Source of the DNA: Bugulina stolonifera | Taxonomy: Eukaryota; Bryozoa; Gymnolaemata; Cheilostomatida; Bugulidae | Reading direction: 5' to 3' | NCBI GenBank assembly: GCA_935421135.1 | Contig: OW285193.1 | Span: 2,904,996-2,968,995 of the forward strand | DNA length: 64,000 bases | Shown: positions 42,546 to 55,878 of the stretch, one piece after another | Position numbering within the stretch: the first letter of the stretch is position 1 | How the letters are laid out: the number at the start of each line of letters is the position of its first letter | Notes under the pieces: generated by a model | The model's database searches: none | What the model was told of the DNA's origin: nothing | What the model saw: the letters and a program-made list of their open reading frames with translations, nothing else | Position numbers and translations under genes: made by a program

Positions 42546-42815
42546 CAGGGCTAATACTCCTCGGCGTGACCAGTCCCTTGCAGCTCGCACTGCCAGGTGC
42601 CAGTGCTAGCCAACTCCCTGTGAGAAAGGCCCAAATAACATGGCCTTTTTTGGCAGGGGTAGAGTAGTTGCCTTGAAGCCATGCTGGCTTGCATGACCCC
42701 AAGGAATTTTATGAGGCACAGGAGCAATTGTGGCTGGATGCTCTTCCTAACACCACCTGGGACCTTTAGCATGAAGGTTCAGCATTCTAACCACTAAACC
42801 ACTAGAGACTATCAC
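42546..42815 (-). mobile_element. Second tRNA-related SINE
   Basis: On the minus strand it begins TAGTGGTTTAGTGGTTAGAA (A-box-like), then a B-box-like GGTCCCAGG, and GTTAGGAAGAGCATCCAGCC, a block common to many animal SINEs. Different family from the one at 36628. GC-richer than its surroundings. Confidence 0.68.
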
Positions 42816-43928
42816 ATTAATAAATGTATTAGTTGATTTGTTGACATTATGCTCAAGTAACCAAGTCTTCCACCTGTCAATTTCCTTTATATATGATAAA
42901 TAGGCTACAATTGAAGTTTTGTTGAATGAGTTTCTTTCAAGCAAATAAGCACTGTGCTTTTAGCTGAGATTGTTCTCCATTGACCAGTTTGGAAGTGTAT
43001 GTTTTTATATTATGTGATTGAACATAAGAAGAAGATTAATTCACCAAACATTAGGTGTGTTCATATCAAGTTTGAATTGATTTGGTCTTAAAAGCGGTTA
43101 ACGACGTTTGTATTGATGCTAGCACAGCTTGTGCATGTAGATGTCAGAATTACTGTGTGTATACGTGTCTAGGTGTGCGTTTGTACCTATATGCGTGTGT
43201 GTACCGGCATGTATAGTGTGTATCTGTGCCCCTTTGCAACATTGAGACTATATAAAGTACATGCTCTCGTGCAGGCACAGCTAAAATTCTGAATGAGCTT
43301 GTACAATGTATATTTTGAGATGGTAATCTTCTTATCAAGTTGCGATTAGCTCAACGATCAACCACTTTGGAACAAAACTTTGACACTTTCAGACCAATTT
43401 TTCCTCGCCTGAATAACTGAGGTCGCATTGAATATGCTCTAAAATTGTGACACAAAATGGTTAGTTTCAACAAAGTCAAGTTATAGACCAATAACTGCAG
43501 AATTTTCTATCGATGACAGACTGCAATGTTTGAATTTCAGCAAAAGTTTTGGTCACAAAAAGTTTTTTGTGAGCTACAGCACGTACTAACATTTCCAACA
43601 CACATCCATTCAAACGTGACCAGTATATAAAATATAGTATAATTTTTGTATTTCAAACAAGTGCTGTAGAATATTTTGTCACGCAAAATATTTACAACGA
43701 ATACTAATTACACTTGTAAACCTGTCCATTAACCATGTCTAACCTTGATAATATTACTTAATGGCAAGGATCATTACAGCCAAACAAGCTGGAAGAGATG
43801 TACAGAATGTGATAGTAAAAGTCAGAAAATCCAAAGAAATGGTGTATATTTGTTTGGAATACTGTGAAGCAATAAAACAGTACAAGGCATAGCATTCAAA
43901 GAACATCCCGATCACTATTTTGACTCTA
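42816..43928. other. 3' flank of glycosyltransferase B
   Basis: No coding feature recognised. The terminator or poly(A) region of gene B should lie just below 43929; no clear signal singled out. Confidence 0.45.
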
Positions 43929-46900
43929 TCAACTGTCAAATGGTTCTTCATGGTCATAAAATATCCACCTAGCAAGACAGGAAAATGTGTTTTTCTTTGT
44001 TCGTATGTTGGTCTCATTGTAAGCAATGGTGTCATTATATGTGTACCATTTATGTCCGTAGAACAAATGTAAGATATTCCATCTTATACGTGTTTCCTGT
44101 ACAGTTCTATCCAGACTCCATAGCCAGTGCAACATACCTACAAACAGCATGAACTAGTATCCATATACATGTACATTGGTAGGATTACTATAATTTGGTC
44201 ATTATGTACAATAAATGCACATGTACATCTAGATTGATCTTATGTTTCGCGAGTTGCAGTTATCTACCCATGCTTAGCAAGCCAGTATCAGATATAAAAG
44301 GAAAATCACTTTTAGAAGAAGTTTGCCATTTTACTACTCCATGCCATTACTCCCCCATACCGAGTGAGCACCTGCAAACACTTGTAGAATATAATATACA
44401 TGTACATTGCACTACTTCATGCTAATACTACCCCATACCGAGTGAGCACCTGCAAACGCCTGCGGTATATACATTGTACATATGTGGAGCTGTTAGAATC
44501 ATTGGCACAGGGTGTTGGCAAACATGCAGTAACAACTGACTGTTCATAATTTATTAAATCCCTAAAGTGAAATAAGCGAATGACAAAATTAGTCACATGA
44601 CGTCTGCATCCCTGCGTAAAACTAATACATATACATGTACATAGATATACAGCGTACAATCATTTACATGTGCATGCACTAGAACCACCGTTTTAGGAAT
44701 TAATTTCAGAACCAACTTTAATCTCAATCTAAATATTCTAGTATGGAGAGCACAACTCCAATTAACTACAAAAAAGCTATGGTGATACATCTGCGCCTAT
44801 AAACACATGTATATCCCATAATAATATATACTTCCCTACATACCTTGTTGTACTCCTTCATCTGCTATAGCTGTTATTCCTGGAAACGGTTCTAGTAGGG
44901 CGTATACGGGAAGCTCCCCACCATTGTAGTACCAGGAGCCACGATCATAGTCTAGTTTATACAGCTCTTCATACATACGTAGAAATACACAGTCTTTGGT
45001 CCCCATTATTACCATGTTACCTGAGTAGAAGGTAGAACCATGCTATAGTAGAGTTATTAGACTACATGATTGTGTAAATTATACTTCAGCTAACCATCAA
45101 TATACAGTGTACATGTACATATACATATATGTAACATGTATATGTATGTATATATATGTATATGTATGTATATATATTATATATATAACATGTATATCAT
45201 ATTTATCAGCTAGTGCCCTCCAGCTGGTCCACACTAATGGCATACATTAATGTTCTGACATGGCCTCCATTTTATCGGTGTGTTTGAGAGATATACAGTA
45301 AGACGTTATACATGATTGTACACTTGCTAGAATAAGACTAGATTTTACTATTAACTTACCAATTCGTGGCTCTTCAGTAGATTTGGCCACCATACAGCGA
45401 TGCTTACGTAACCCAACAGTCGGATTCAGTACAAGACAATCATTATCTAGATATATTCCACCATTCTCCCTTATAACCTGTAAATGTAGAAATAGTCCCA
45501 TGCGGTTTATTCAAAATCAAATTTAGTTCCTTTCATCATCTGAAACATGAATCATACAAATAACAAAGTAGTTTTCTCCTGTCATGTGTAGACAACTTCT
45601 AAACCCCAGCATACATCACAATGTGCCTCAGGCAGAGTTATATCACTATGGTTATTTTATCTAAACTCCATTAAAGCATGTAACATGCACATGCATTCAT
45701 AGCATACAGGAGACTATTTAGAGAACATCAATAATGAAGGTGTGATAAGTACTGTATCTCACTTAGGTATTTATCTGTAGTGTTTGTCTGTGAGAATTTT
45801 ACTTGATCTACATGTACCTGCAAAACTAAAGTTACTCCCTATAATATCCTGGTCAGCTTAACTCACTTAGTTTATCTACAAGTGTTTTTACAAGTAGATC
45901 AATGTTTTGCTGACGTGAAAAGTGTTTTGTATGTAATTTATGTATTTGGTGACAAACTCCCACCACAGCAACCTTACCTGTATTCTCGCTAGATCAGATG
46001 CATGCTGTATCCAACCAATATCCTTTCCATATATTTTAGAGGGTGGCTCCCTGTGTATTATGTGGATTCTATAATTTAGCAGATCTACATGTATATCAAA
46101 GGTGGTAGAGAGCTATAAATATGACAACTAAAACTCCATGTGGTGGCATGTGGTTACCGATAGAACAGAGACAAAACCTCATTTGGTTAGATGGTCATTT
46201 CAGAGCAACTCAAAGGAGGTTTTAGTGAAAAGTGCTATATTTTGATGCATTACCATGCTTTTTGTGTCTGCCTTGGAAAACTGACATATAGCTAAGGCCA
46301 TAATGTTGACAGGAACATACCAGATGAGACGTACACCAGCATAGAGCAGCCCCTAATGAACTAACAATCTTAACGGATATGGTAAGGATATGGTAATATG
46401 GGTTAGCAATTCTGCTTATAGGTACAAAATTAAAATTTTATCTGTAAAGTAGGTCGATTTAAATGTAGCGGTCAACCCTTTAAGATTTCCGATTAAGGAT
46501 TTCGTAATCTTGATTTTAATCTCCCCCCGGAGAAGGAAGGTTTTCTTTCTTGCCATGGACCATTTACTGTAATTGTGCCTCATTATTGAGCACTATCCTC
46601 CTTTACCTATGTATTCCACTTACTTGGGGTTCTGTTTTATCATATCCCAGTATTTTCCCTCTACACCTGTGTTTGTATGAATGAAGACCTTATCAGCTTC
46701 CCCTTTCTCAATTGCTGACTTCACCGACAGCATTTCATGGAACCTCATATTGGTTTGGTTAAACCTAAAAGTGCAGTCAGAGGAAGTCCAGTACAGGTGA
46801 AGTCATCTCGCTCTAGCAAGTTACTGCGGACTATTGAGTTGATACAGTAACAGTATAAACCCCAATCCTACAGCTGCTCTATTTCCTATGCATAAGATAT

Positions 46901-49900
46901 ACAGCAGAATCACTACCGCCAACTCAAACAGTTTTGGATTATAATTTAGGTTAATGCTGTAACTGTATCATCATAATATTATTATACATACATGTACACC
47001 ATTGCATAAAGAGCATTACAGCACCAGAACACTCAATTCCGATTTACACATTTACAGTATAAACCGGAGTCATAGGAAAGTATTCAGCGTTCAGACACAA
47101 AGTATCCACTTATATTAGGAGTTGTGTTCACCTGTATAACTATGAGTTGTGCTCTCAGTGATCATTCTAAATGATTTGTTCACTGCCAGCTTATTTTTAA
47201 TGCTGTAATATAACTACATAGTAAAAACACTATTTAGGTTGCATAGTCTTTGAGAGGGCAGTTTACTGTAATTGAGCACAAAGTCATCTCACTATGAGGG
47301 GCTAGCTAATATGCCTTACTATATAGAGAGTTAGTGGTTATGTGTGGAAAGTTAAATAAAAACAAATTCAAGATAGGTGCACGTGCATTCCTGAACCAAC
47401 TCTCTCCCAAACATTGACAAGTCTGAAAGAAGTTGATGATTTTCACTATTATTTATGTTTGTGAAAGCTGTGATGAGTAGCTATGGCCAGCTAATGTAGT
47501 TCCCAGACAGTGAGCAGTTTTTGGTGTACATGTCTTTAATGACAGTTGTTCACATTCTCAGAATCGTCTTGTAATTTTCCTATGAGCACTCACGCCATCA
47601 AAGCATCTATTAACTAGAGGTGGAACGAGAACCGAGATTTCTCGAGTCTCGTATCGACTTGTCTTCTCTCGAAAGTCGTCTCGAGATGGCAATTAGTATT
47701 CGAGACTGGAAAGCAAATAGCAACTAATAATTTCTTTTATAATTCATAAGTAATTATAATATAATTAATTGCTAATCAACAATAAATCTATCACATAGAA
47801 AATTATTATTGGAATTATTTAGTAATACTACCTACATGTACATTCCCAGCACTGATTTCCTAGTAATAGCATTGCAGCTAACGCTGAGCCACTAGTCCAT
47901 CACTACAAGTCATACAGAATTACTAACGACTGTCAATCACCACTCCCACAATGCAATGTTATGTCCTTACCAAAAGTTGTCTACTCGTGAGATTATTTCA
48001 TTAAAGGAAACATAACTCCATACTATTTTGTCAAATTACATTATTATAGATATTACTTTAGTACCCGTGTACATGCAATGTAATGTACAGGGAATACATG
48101 TGCAAAATATTTCACAGCCTCCTGTTCACTTTTTATTGAAATGCATAATGATAAAATACAGAGTTTACAGAGTAGCAATTGAAGCTATTGAAGTTCTAAT
48201 ATGCATATTTATATAAAATTTGGCAAACTTTTTAAGAAAATTCCCTTGAATCCTAAAACCCAGTCTCGTCTCGAATTTTTTAGAAGTAGTGTCTCAAATC
48301 TCGTCTCGAATTCAAAAATGCTGTCTCGTTCCACCTCTACTATTAACTCACTTTATGTAGTAGGAACTCTACATTACATGAGTTTTATTTGACATTATCA
48401 TTGTACGGTACGTACGTAATTATTGACTTACCTCACATAGTGATAAACGTTCGGAATTATCGGTCTTTTGGTCGAGATAAGGTCATTTATAATGGAACCA
48501 TTTGCCTTCAGCTCATGGTACAACTTAGAAATAGCCTTAGCTACATGAGGTTTCACCTCTTTAGAAAATTTCTCCATTGTTGTCGGGTTCTCCGTCTGTA
48601 CCTACCAATCACCAATATATTTGATCAACATAGTTTTTGGAAAGAGGTGTACAAGTATCTAACAAAATTGTTGTCTAAATATTTTCCATTTCTCCTGAAA
48701 CATCATTAATAGGTCAATTATATTATTAAAAGATATTGAGCATATACATGCAGAGTGGGTTAACACTGCCCCGGACATAGTTTCATTGCTGTAACGCAAG
48801 TACACCAGTACTCACCCATCTATGAATTGATAAGTCATGACACGTTCTGTTATACTGGTCAGTATGTACAGTAGCAGTGCCAATAGTGCCAAAAATGCAA
48901 GATACTATTAAACATGCAGCTATTAGTCAAGGTTAGAGGAAATTAGTGCGCTGGTATTTCCTTGTTTGGAAACTACAGAATAATGCAAAAATACTTTCTC
49001 TTTGCTCAAGGTACTTCTGCAGCTATCTGGAGTACAGTTGCAACAATGACCCCAAATTGTATTTCGATAATTACATGTTTTCAAAATACGAAAAGCATAG
49101 AGTGTCAAAAATATGCTTTATTTTATTATCTAGCCATGAAACTATTTAGCACTAATATGCCAATTACTCCTTCAATTTAGTAGAAGGTGTAAAAATGGCA
49201 TCACGTCTTCTCCACCAATAATAACAGAGATATTTTTGCTTGTGCTGCAATTCAGATAATCAGGGCTCTAGTTTACTGTTATCAGTATTTTTTAAAACTA
49301 TAGCTAACTTTATATCATATAATAAAAGATGAAACGGTCTGCTGTTTGCCGTTCTCCAATCAGATTTGGGGTCGAAAGTTCATGTGATTTAAATATTTTA
49401 CAGTGCCGCCGATGCTGATCCCGGCACCGGGTGGTGCTAGGACCTCGAGACTGGGTCACTCGATATCGCTGCCGGGGCAGGGCCTTAGCCTTATGTGTTT
49501 GAGCCTTGGCCAAAGTGGAGTAGATACACAACCCATCCCACCCACTGGATGGGTGTCGGAGCTCAGGCTATGCCGGATGTGAGACCTTCCTGGACCCATG
49601 ATTCATATATATATGTTACAATGCCGCCTCTCCAGATGTTGAACTCGGGTAGTGCTAGGATCTCGGAACTGGGTCCCCAGCATTGCTACCCCACCTGAAG
49701 AAAGTGTTGGAACTCAGGCTGTGCCGGCATTGGGAAACTTTTCTGGAACTGGAGTTGTCTCCTCAAGAGTACTCAACTTCTCATGGAATCCGTGTAATAT
49801 GCCTGCACCATCAAAGGTCATGCACATGCATGACCACAGTGCTTCACCACAAATCATGAATACATGTGAGCAAAGTGAGCAACTTCTGCTGGGTTTTTTG

Positions 49901-50438
49901 GAAAATGTCAAAATTGTGAGCAAAGCGAGCAAGTATTGCAGTGAGACTTGCGTCGCAGAACATGCCCAAAGGGCGTGTTAACTAAATTTTATTATGTGCA
50001 TGAGCATACACGCATTTCCCATGTCAATGCTGGAATAACAATAAGTCATAATAATTATGATTGTGCTGTTGCAATGCCACTGCTGTTAGGTATTGCACTG
50101 ATGTTATCTGGTACCATCACCAAATCTACATTTGTCCAAAGCAAGTAGCTTGCTTATTATTGTTCCTTCATGCATTCTTATGCTTTAATATCACTTACTG
50201 TTGTATTTGTTTGGTTCAGAGTAGTGGTAGGCACAGTTGTAGAAGTCGTTGTGGTTGTAGAAGAACTGGTTTCCTCAGAACTGTCTAGGTCAGACTCTGT
50301 TGGTCTCTGGTTCTCCCTCAATATTATAGTATGATAGTCCGCAGACGGTATGGAACTTTCCTCTTGTTTGAGAAGGACGACAATAACCAGCATGGTAAGC
50401 AGCACCAGTACCACCACTGACAGGAACTTTGTGATCAT
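43929..50438 (-). CDS. GT32-like type II membrane glycosyltransferase B, intact
   Basis: Seven exons: 50438-50199, 48595-48432, 46764-46624, 46068-45978, 45477-45360, 45020-44844, 44137-43929; 1140 bases, 379 residues. All introns GT...AG with compatible phases. MITKFL, then the anchor SVVVLVLLTMLVIVVLL at residues 7-23, a short Thr-rich stem, and a lumenal domain: IPNVYHYVRFN, GVEGKYWDMI, REPPSKIYGKDIGWIQHASD, VIRENGGIYLDNDCLVL (DXD), NMVIMGTKDCVFL, RGSWYYNGGELP and a C-terminal HWLWSLDRTVQETRIRW. This matches DXD sugar transferases of the GT32 type, which act in the Golgi using a nucleotide sugar and Mn2+; donor and acceptor cannot be told. The start is the first ATG; a GTG two codons earlier is not needed. 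Tandem paralogue of gene A; intron 2 carries a MITE only in one copy. Confidence 0.85.
47615..48339. mobile_element. hAT-type MITE (725 bp) in intron 1 of glycosyltransferase B
   Basis: Exact 8-bp duplication CTATTAAC (47607-47614, 48340-48347). Ends TAGAGGTGGAACGAGA and its near-perfect complement, with more CTCGAGA/TCTCGTCTCG words inside. No transposase. It is absent from the corresponding intron of gene A, so it postdates the duplication. Confidence 0.88.
49402..49790. repeat. Two-unit GC-rich repeat in intron 1 of gene B
   Basis: Unit 1 (about 49402-49600) and unit 2 (about 49620-49790) share GTGCTAGGA(C/T)CTCG..ACTGGGTC, GTGT(C/T)GGA(A/G)CTCAGGCT and TGCCGG in the same order. Contrasts with the AT-rich intron; probably a SINE-like dimer of unknown origin. 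Confidence 0.6.
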
Positions 50439-50929
50439 TGTCACTGTCTATAAGGGCACCTAAATTACATAAAAATATGCTAGGTGATAGGATGGGTAGT
50501 GCGGTCTATAAATGTTGCGATATTCACATTATACATTCAACACATAATGCACACATGTATGGACAATATCAAGCATGGCATATTGAATATGTATGATGTC
50601 GGCATAACTGTTAGGTTGATGGGCATCATCTACCTGGATACAAGAGACTGCAGGCAACTCAGTTTACTCGAGGATAATATTATATTACATGTACATGTAC
50701 AATTAATAGAGCTCTATCTAACAGTACCACTTGTGGTTAGTCACTTCTGCACTTGTATAAATTTCATCGCATGCCCATCCACATTTCTTTAAGAGCCGTT
50801 ACAGTAGAAGAAAACCAAAGGCGATGTATATGTAGTCTTCCTGAGCTGTCCTCTTTTGTATAAGTGAGGAAATATAATTGAAGACCATAATGCTACATGT
50901 AACTATAACAATAATAATAATATGGATGG
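50439..50929. other. Upstream region of glycosyltransferase B
   Basis: Presumed promoter side of gene B. AT-rich with TACATGTACATGTAC words; no TATA box or other site that I can defend. Confidence 0.4.
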
Positions 50930-51145
50930 TTGAAGAAGGAAACTGAAGGACTGCTGTTAGCCGCTCAAGACAGGGCACTTGCCACCAGGAACTACAAGGT
51001 GACCATCATGAAGGACAAAGGTAGTGAGAAGTGTCGGATGTGTGGTGTAAGGTATGAAAGAGTGATGCATGTTCTCAGTGAGAAGTTAGTACAGGCAGAA
51101 TGCAAGAAGAGACATGATGGTGTGGCTCCAATCATTTACAGATAA
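50930..51145 (+). pseudogene. Non-LTR retrotransposon reverse transcriptase C-terminal fragment
   Basis: KKETEGLLLAAQDRALATR..., then KCRMCGVRYERVMHVLSE and AECKKRHDGVAPIIYR. The EGLLLAAQDQAL..., CRxCG...E.V.H...EC...A...YK.RHD pattern is a frequent tail of RT polyproteins in marine invertebrate genomes. Only this tail is present. Confidence 0.72.
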
Positions 51146-52017
51146 GATATCAGAGGGAAAACAACTCTCTAAAATTAAGATGAATGGAGAATGCACTTGC
51201 ACTAAGCAGTAGAAAAAACGTTAATATTTAATTAACCACAAGAAGAGTTATTTTCCAGACATCGGATCAAGTTTATATGTGTGCATGTGTATGTGATTCT
51301 ACATGACTGTGTATATGGTTCTACGTGTATTTTTTCAGTGCAACGAATTGGTGGCATTTTGGACCATTTATTTCATGACCCAGCAAAAGGATTGTGATTA
51401 GAATTTGGAAGACGAAACTAGCTCCTTCTACTCAGACGAATACAATTTGTTCTATATTTTTCACAAGCCTATTTTGCATAAAAAGTTGTATAATCAAATC
51501 AGAAAATTACAGTAGCTAACGAACAACAGAATCCTAATAAAAATAAACTCAAACATCCAGCGATCCAATAGGTAATACTGTTTGGGTTGTTCTACTTACA
51601 GAAGTCAAAGTTTGTGAAGTGCTATCTGATAAATCGTCAGAGTGAATCCAAACGCAGATACTTACTCCGCGAGAACAATAAATGATACTTTAGTTGCATC
51701 AAGTTTGGAAAATCAAGTAAAAGATTCTCTGCATTAGACACTACTTAAAGTAAGTACACTGTAAGTAGTAAAGTACAGTAAGTAAGTAAAAATAATTCAA
51801 TGATCAATGTCAAATATACAATATGTACTTGCATCTCATGAGCGAATGAAATATACCACTTCTTTGGTTAATTAACATAATATATGTAACTGACTTGTAC
51901 AAGTTATTGAGCAATATCGTATTGAAAATGTATTTTTATGCTATGTAAGTGACATCAAGAACGAATTCAGAATAAGTCGCAATTTAATTAACTTGACTTC
52001 ATTTGCATCACATGGTC
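51146..52017. other. Intergenic DNA
   Basis: AT-rich, no exon or element recognised. Includes AAGTAAGT words near 51745-51790. Confidence 0.5.
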
Positions 52018-52203
52018 TTAATTGATTTTAGTAGCTGTTTGGTTGATAGTTATCGATGTAGATAGATATGACATTCTCTTGTAGAAGCTGTCTAGTGTTC
52101 CTGGGTGTTGACTGTAGTAGTCATCAATGGCATTATGAAGGGAAGAATGTACTACCTGTGTGACCCCTACAACTGCCCAGTATAATAGCCAGTAATCCCT
52201 GAC
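52018..52203 (-). CDS. Possible terminal exon of an unidentified gene
   Basis: Minus strand: acceptor CTATATTTCAG, then 61 codons to TAA: DYWLLYWAVVGVTQVV, HSSLHNAIDDYYSQHPGTL, DSFYKRMSYLSTS. The composition looks like real protein, with an aromatic/hydrophobic patch that may touch a membrane. No upstream exon identified to its right, and family not recognised. Reading phase was chosen as 0; the other two frames have stops or look poor. Confidence 0.35.
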   Translation of the reverse strand, partial: VRDYWLLYWAVVGVTQVVHSSLHNAIDDYYSQHPGTLDSFYKRMSYLSTSITINQTATKIN

Positions 52204-54453
52204 CTGAAATATAGAACTTAGGTTATGACATCATGTAGTAGAATCTCAGTCTATTTGCAAGGCTATGAGTAATAATTATTTGATTTCTGATCCTTCTTGT
52301 TGTTACTTTACCAAGTGCTGGTTCCCAACCGATAATTCTATAATAGGTATAATAATATCCATACAATATGTGTGTCGTAGTTCAAATAAAGTACAATGCA
52401 ACAACAACATTTATGTTAATTTATCATAATAGATTTATGCTTCCTTTTCATTAAAAACAGAACTACAAGAATGCAGTAATTGTGTGCAGCAATGATATGA
52501 CCAATCACCAATCTCTTAGCCCACATGTGTGGTATATAATTCTCAGTACATCCCTCAGGAAAATTACCATATAGGTTATCGAAGGATTGAAAGGCGATGC
52601 AAAATATGGTTGTTCTAGGGGGGTACCCTAGAACAACCGCAGTGTCAATACATTTTTGTAAAATGACAACTGTGGCTGTTATATTATTATATAGCTACAA
52701 GTACATTGCGTCATGAATGAACGGTCTATTGATTGCAGGCCAGTTGGATCAGCTTTGAGTGGGGGTGGACAACTGATTATTTGGTCTCAAATGATAATAT
52801 GGCTAAATTTAATTCATATTTTTCTTGTACAAGTAGTTTTGATGTTCTTCTACTTCTTATTTACATTTGCAGTACCTTTGGTATGTTGACCATAGTCTAT
52901 GCAGTAACTTCTAATTTTGTCAATGTTACCCCCAACAGCAAGCATGCTTTAGCTCAGGTTTCTTAGAAGCAATGCTCTTTTGACTAGGGCATCAACCATG
53001 AGGCCCATTATAAATAAGTGGAAAGGACCTAAAGGCTATTTATTATTAATAATGTAATTGTCTTCTCTTGAAATGAGTTTTCCAACCTCCATCTTGCATA
53101 TTATGCAGACTGCTTCAGTTTCAGTTTGTTTCTTTGTCCTACTGCTTAAACTTTAGAATGGAACCAACTGTTGGCTGAAAAGGGAGAAGTTCAGCATTAG
53201 CTTCACAAATCACTTACTTCTCAAACTCTGACTATCACTGTGTAGTATTTCTTTAGTGCAAATTGCAATCATTTATAATGATAATTATATATAATATTCA
53301 GTAATATTGATATTCTTTCTATTTTGTTGAGTATTTTTATTTTTATTTTAGACCTACTCGATACTTACACTATTACTATACTTTTACTAAACTACATGTG
53401 ATTTTAATTCCCCATAGTCATTATCATATATAATTATGCTATAGAAGCCATATGATGTGGTATGACATATGAATAATTTATGCAATATTATTACATAACT
53501 TTAAGATAATCAATCCAATGCGTGAATTTCAATATAAATTAAATTTATAACAATATAATAATAATAATAATCATTATAATATAATTAAATAAATAGTCAA
53601 TAGTTTAAATGATTTTAACAATTATTCATATTGATATTGTTTAAATTAATATAAAATAGTGTAAAATAAGTATGATTATAGCAATCATATTTTAGGCCTA
53701 AATGTCTACCAATTTTATTTTTGAATTAGAATTTATTATTGTTTTCATTTGCCAACATCGTAAATGGCTAAAAACTGAAAAGAAGTAAGCAGACACAATA
53801 ATCTCCATATGAATGCGGACATTATATTACTAATTTAAATTCTTATACTAGCATATGGTATAGGTCCCTATGCGTACTATTAGTATTATAAAATTTAATA
53901 ATGTAATACTCGTATGAACAAATAATTAAATTAAATTATTATTGGTAATAGGCCTAATTACAGCATAGTTATATAAAAACAAATTATAGTAAATAATAAA
54001 ATGTGATTAAATTTTAATTTTTTATTAAATTGTTTACCCTGTTAATAACATAAATGCTGAAAACTAACTTTAAAGGTAATATTAATTGAGTATTTAATAA
54101 GGCCTTTTACTGTGTAAGCCCTATCCTTACAGTGGTAAAGGGGCATTTCAAAAAGACAGATAAAACAGGAAATTTCACTACCGGACTGTTCGAAACTGTT
54201 TTGGTTATTTTTAGAGGAGCACAACTTACATACAATTAATTTCAAATAAATAAAAGATAATTTTGAAAATAGAAATTATTTGAAGTCTAGGGTTTAGAGG
54301 TTTCAAACTGCCTGGTGTTGAACTGTCCAGTTTCGAAAGGTCCTGTTTTGAACTGTCCTTTTCAAACAGTCACAAAATCCCTCCCAATCGTGCAAATCAA
54401 TTTTTTGAAAGTTTCCAAGTTGTAGTAGGCCTAAGTTTTATCATGTAAGGCAG
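52204..54453. other. Very AT-rich intergenic DNA
   Basis: 53270-54020 is almost purely A/T with ATTATA/TTAATA words and no coding potential. At 52608-52638 a hairpin, arms GGTTGTTCTAGGG and complement around GGGTA. Confidence 0.6.
52608..52638. repeat. Perfect 13-bp inverted repeat with 5-bp loop
   Basis: GGTTGTTCTAGGG-GGGTA-CCCTAGAACAACC. Isolated GC-rich hairpin in AT-rich DNA; could be a remnant of a small palindromic element. Confidence 0.9.
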
Positions 54454-55682
54454 CAGAGCTGGGTCCAAGTCATAGGTTTTACTTGACAAGAATTTAATTC
54501 ACTAGTCGACTTGATTTGGACTTGCCAACTTGGTGACTTGACTTTGACTTGCCCATCAATGTGACTTCACTTGACTTAATTTGAAAATCTGAATTACTTG
54601 TGACTTAGGACTTTGAATTGGGGTATACCAAGTCAATGTGACGGATAAAATTGTGTACACTGTTTAGCCAACATAAAAAAACAAGTCTTAATTGTCTACC
54701 CACATATCACTTTCCTCAGAGTATATCAGGGTTAGGGGTTTGAGACTATGCATTACAATATGAACTAGTTTGGAATTACAGGGTAGCTAGTTGACACCCC
54801 CTTATCGTGTGCTGCTTACGTCCGATTAAACACTGTATCACCATTACTAATGTACAATACCACATGACCAGTCTAGATATCAGTGCCAATATCATTCATT
54901 ACATCATCTATAGACTGGTTCTTTATCATAGTTGAATGGCATGCATACCCGGCTAAACTTTTGCATGGTTTGAAACAGAGTTGTGTCCCAGTCGACTTGC
55001 AAGTCAACAAGTCAAGCCATTTTTTAAAACTTTGGAGGCAAGTCAAGTCCATGTCGAGTCAGTGCTACCTTAAGTCAAGTCAGCTGTCATGCAAGTCACA
55101 AGTCAAGTTCAAGGCCGCTTGTCTACTTGCAAGTTGAAATGCAAGTCAAGTGGGAGACAACTTCAAGATTATTGTACATCTTTCCAAACATCACTTTTTT
55201 TCTTTTAGTAGACATTCCAATGCGTGAAAAAGCATGCCAAAAGGTAGTTGGATGGGCATGTATGCTAGACATTAATTATGGCAACTAGTCTATGTATGTA
55301 GCAATATTGGCACTACAGTTGAGACTGGTCATGTAGTCATGGTGACGGTGATACTGTGTTACATAGCATATAAACAGAACATGGGACAGTACAGAGTGTC
55401 CACTGGCCAGTCCTGCAATTCCAGTCTACGTATTGTAGTTTAATTGACTAATTATTGCATTGTGCATTGTATTCACTACTTACACCATACTACTTGCACT
55501 ACTTTATTCTCCACATTGACTTGACAGAACCCAAGTCAAAATCACAAGTCATTGCTGCGTCCAAGTCAAGTCACATTGATATGCAAGTCAAATTCAAATC
55601 AAGTCAGCGTGTTGACAAGTCCAAGTCAAGTCGACGTATGACTTGACTTAGCAAGTCAATCTATGACTTGGACCCAACTCTG
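54454..55682. mobile_element. hAT-like non-autonomous element with CAAGTC subterminal repeats (1.23 kb)
   Basis: Ends CAGAGCTGGGTCCAAGTC and complement of CAGAGTTGGGTCCAAGTC; CAGRG termini are typical of hAT. Many AAGTCAAGT / ACTTGACTT words crowd both ends. No transposase frame. No exact 8-bp duplication found, so a border may be altered. Confidence 0.72.
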
Positions 55683-55736
55683 GTATGCAATAGATTGCAA
55701 TGTCTATTAAAAAGGCGATGTTTTGTAAAAAAACCT

Positions 55737-55878
55737 GTCAATGTTTTTTGAAGTTGTCTCCCACTTGACTTGAGACTTGCATTGTACACTGACTTGAAGC
55801 AGCTCTGACTTGACTTCAACTTGGCTTGCCTCCAAAAGTTTACAATGAGTCGACCTGTTGACTTAGATCCAGCTCTGT
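55737..55878. mobile_element. Partial second copy of the same hAT-like family
   Basis: Repeats the GTTGTCTCCCACTTGACTT segment found (inverted) near 55145 and ends AGATCCAGCTCTG, the family terminus. Left part missing. Confidence 0.6.

Noticed and set aside
52733..52966. Plus-strand 77-residue frame after TTGATTGCAG
   Set aside because: Acceptor-like start, but composition is of translated AT-rich DNA and no partner exon fits.
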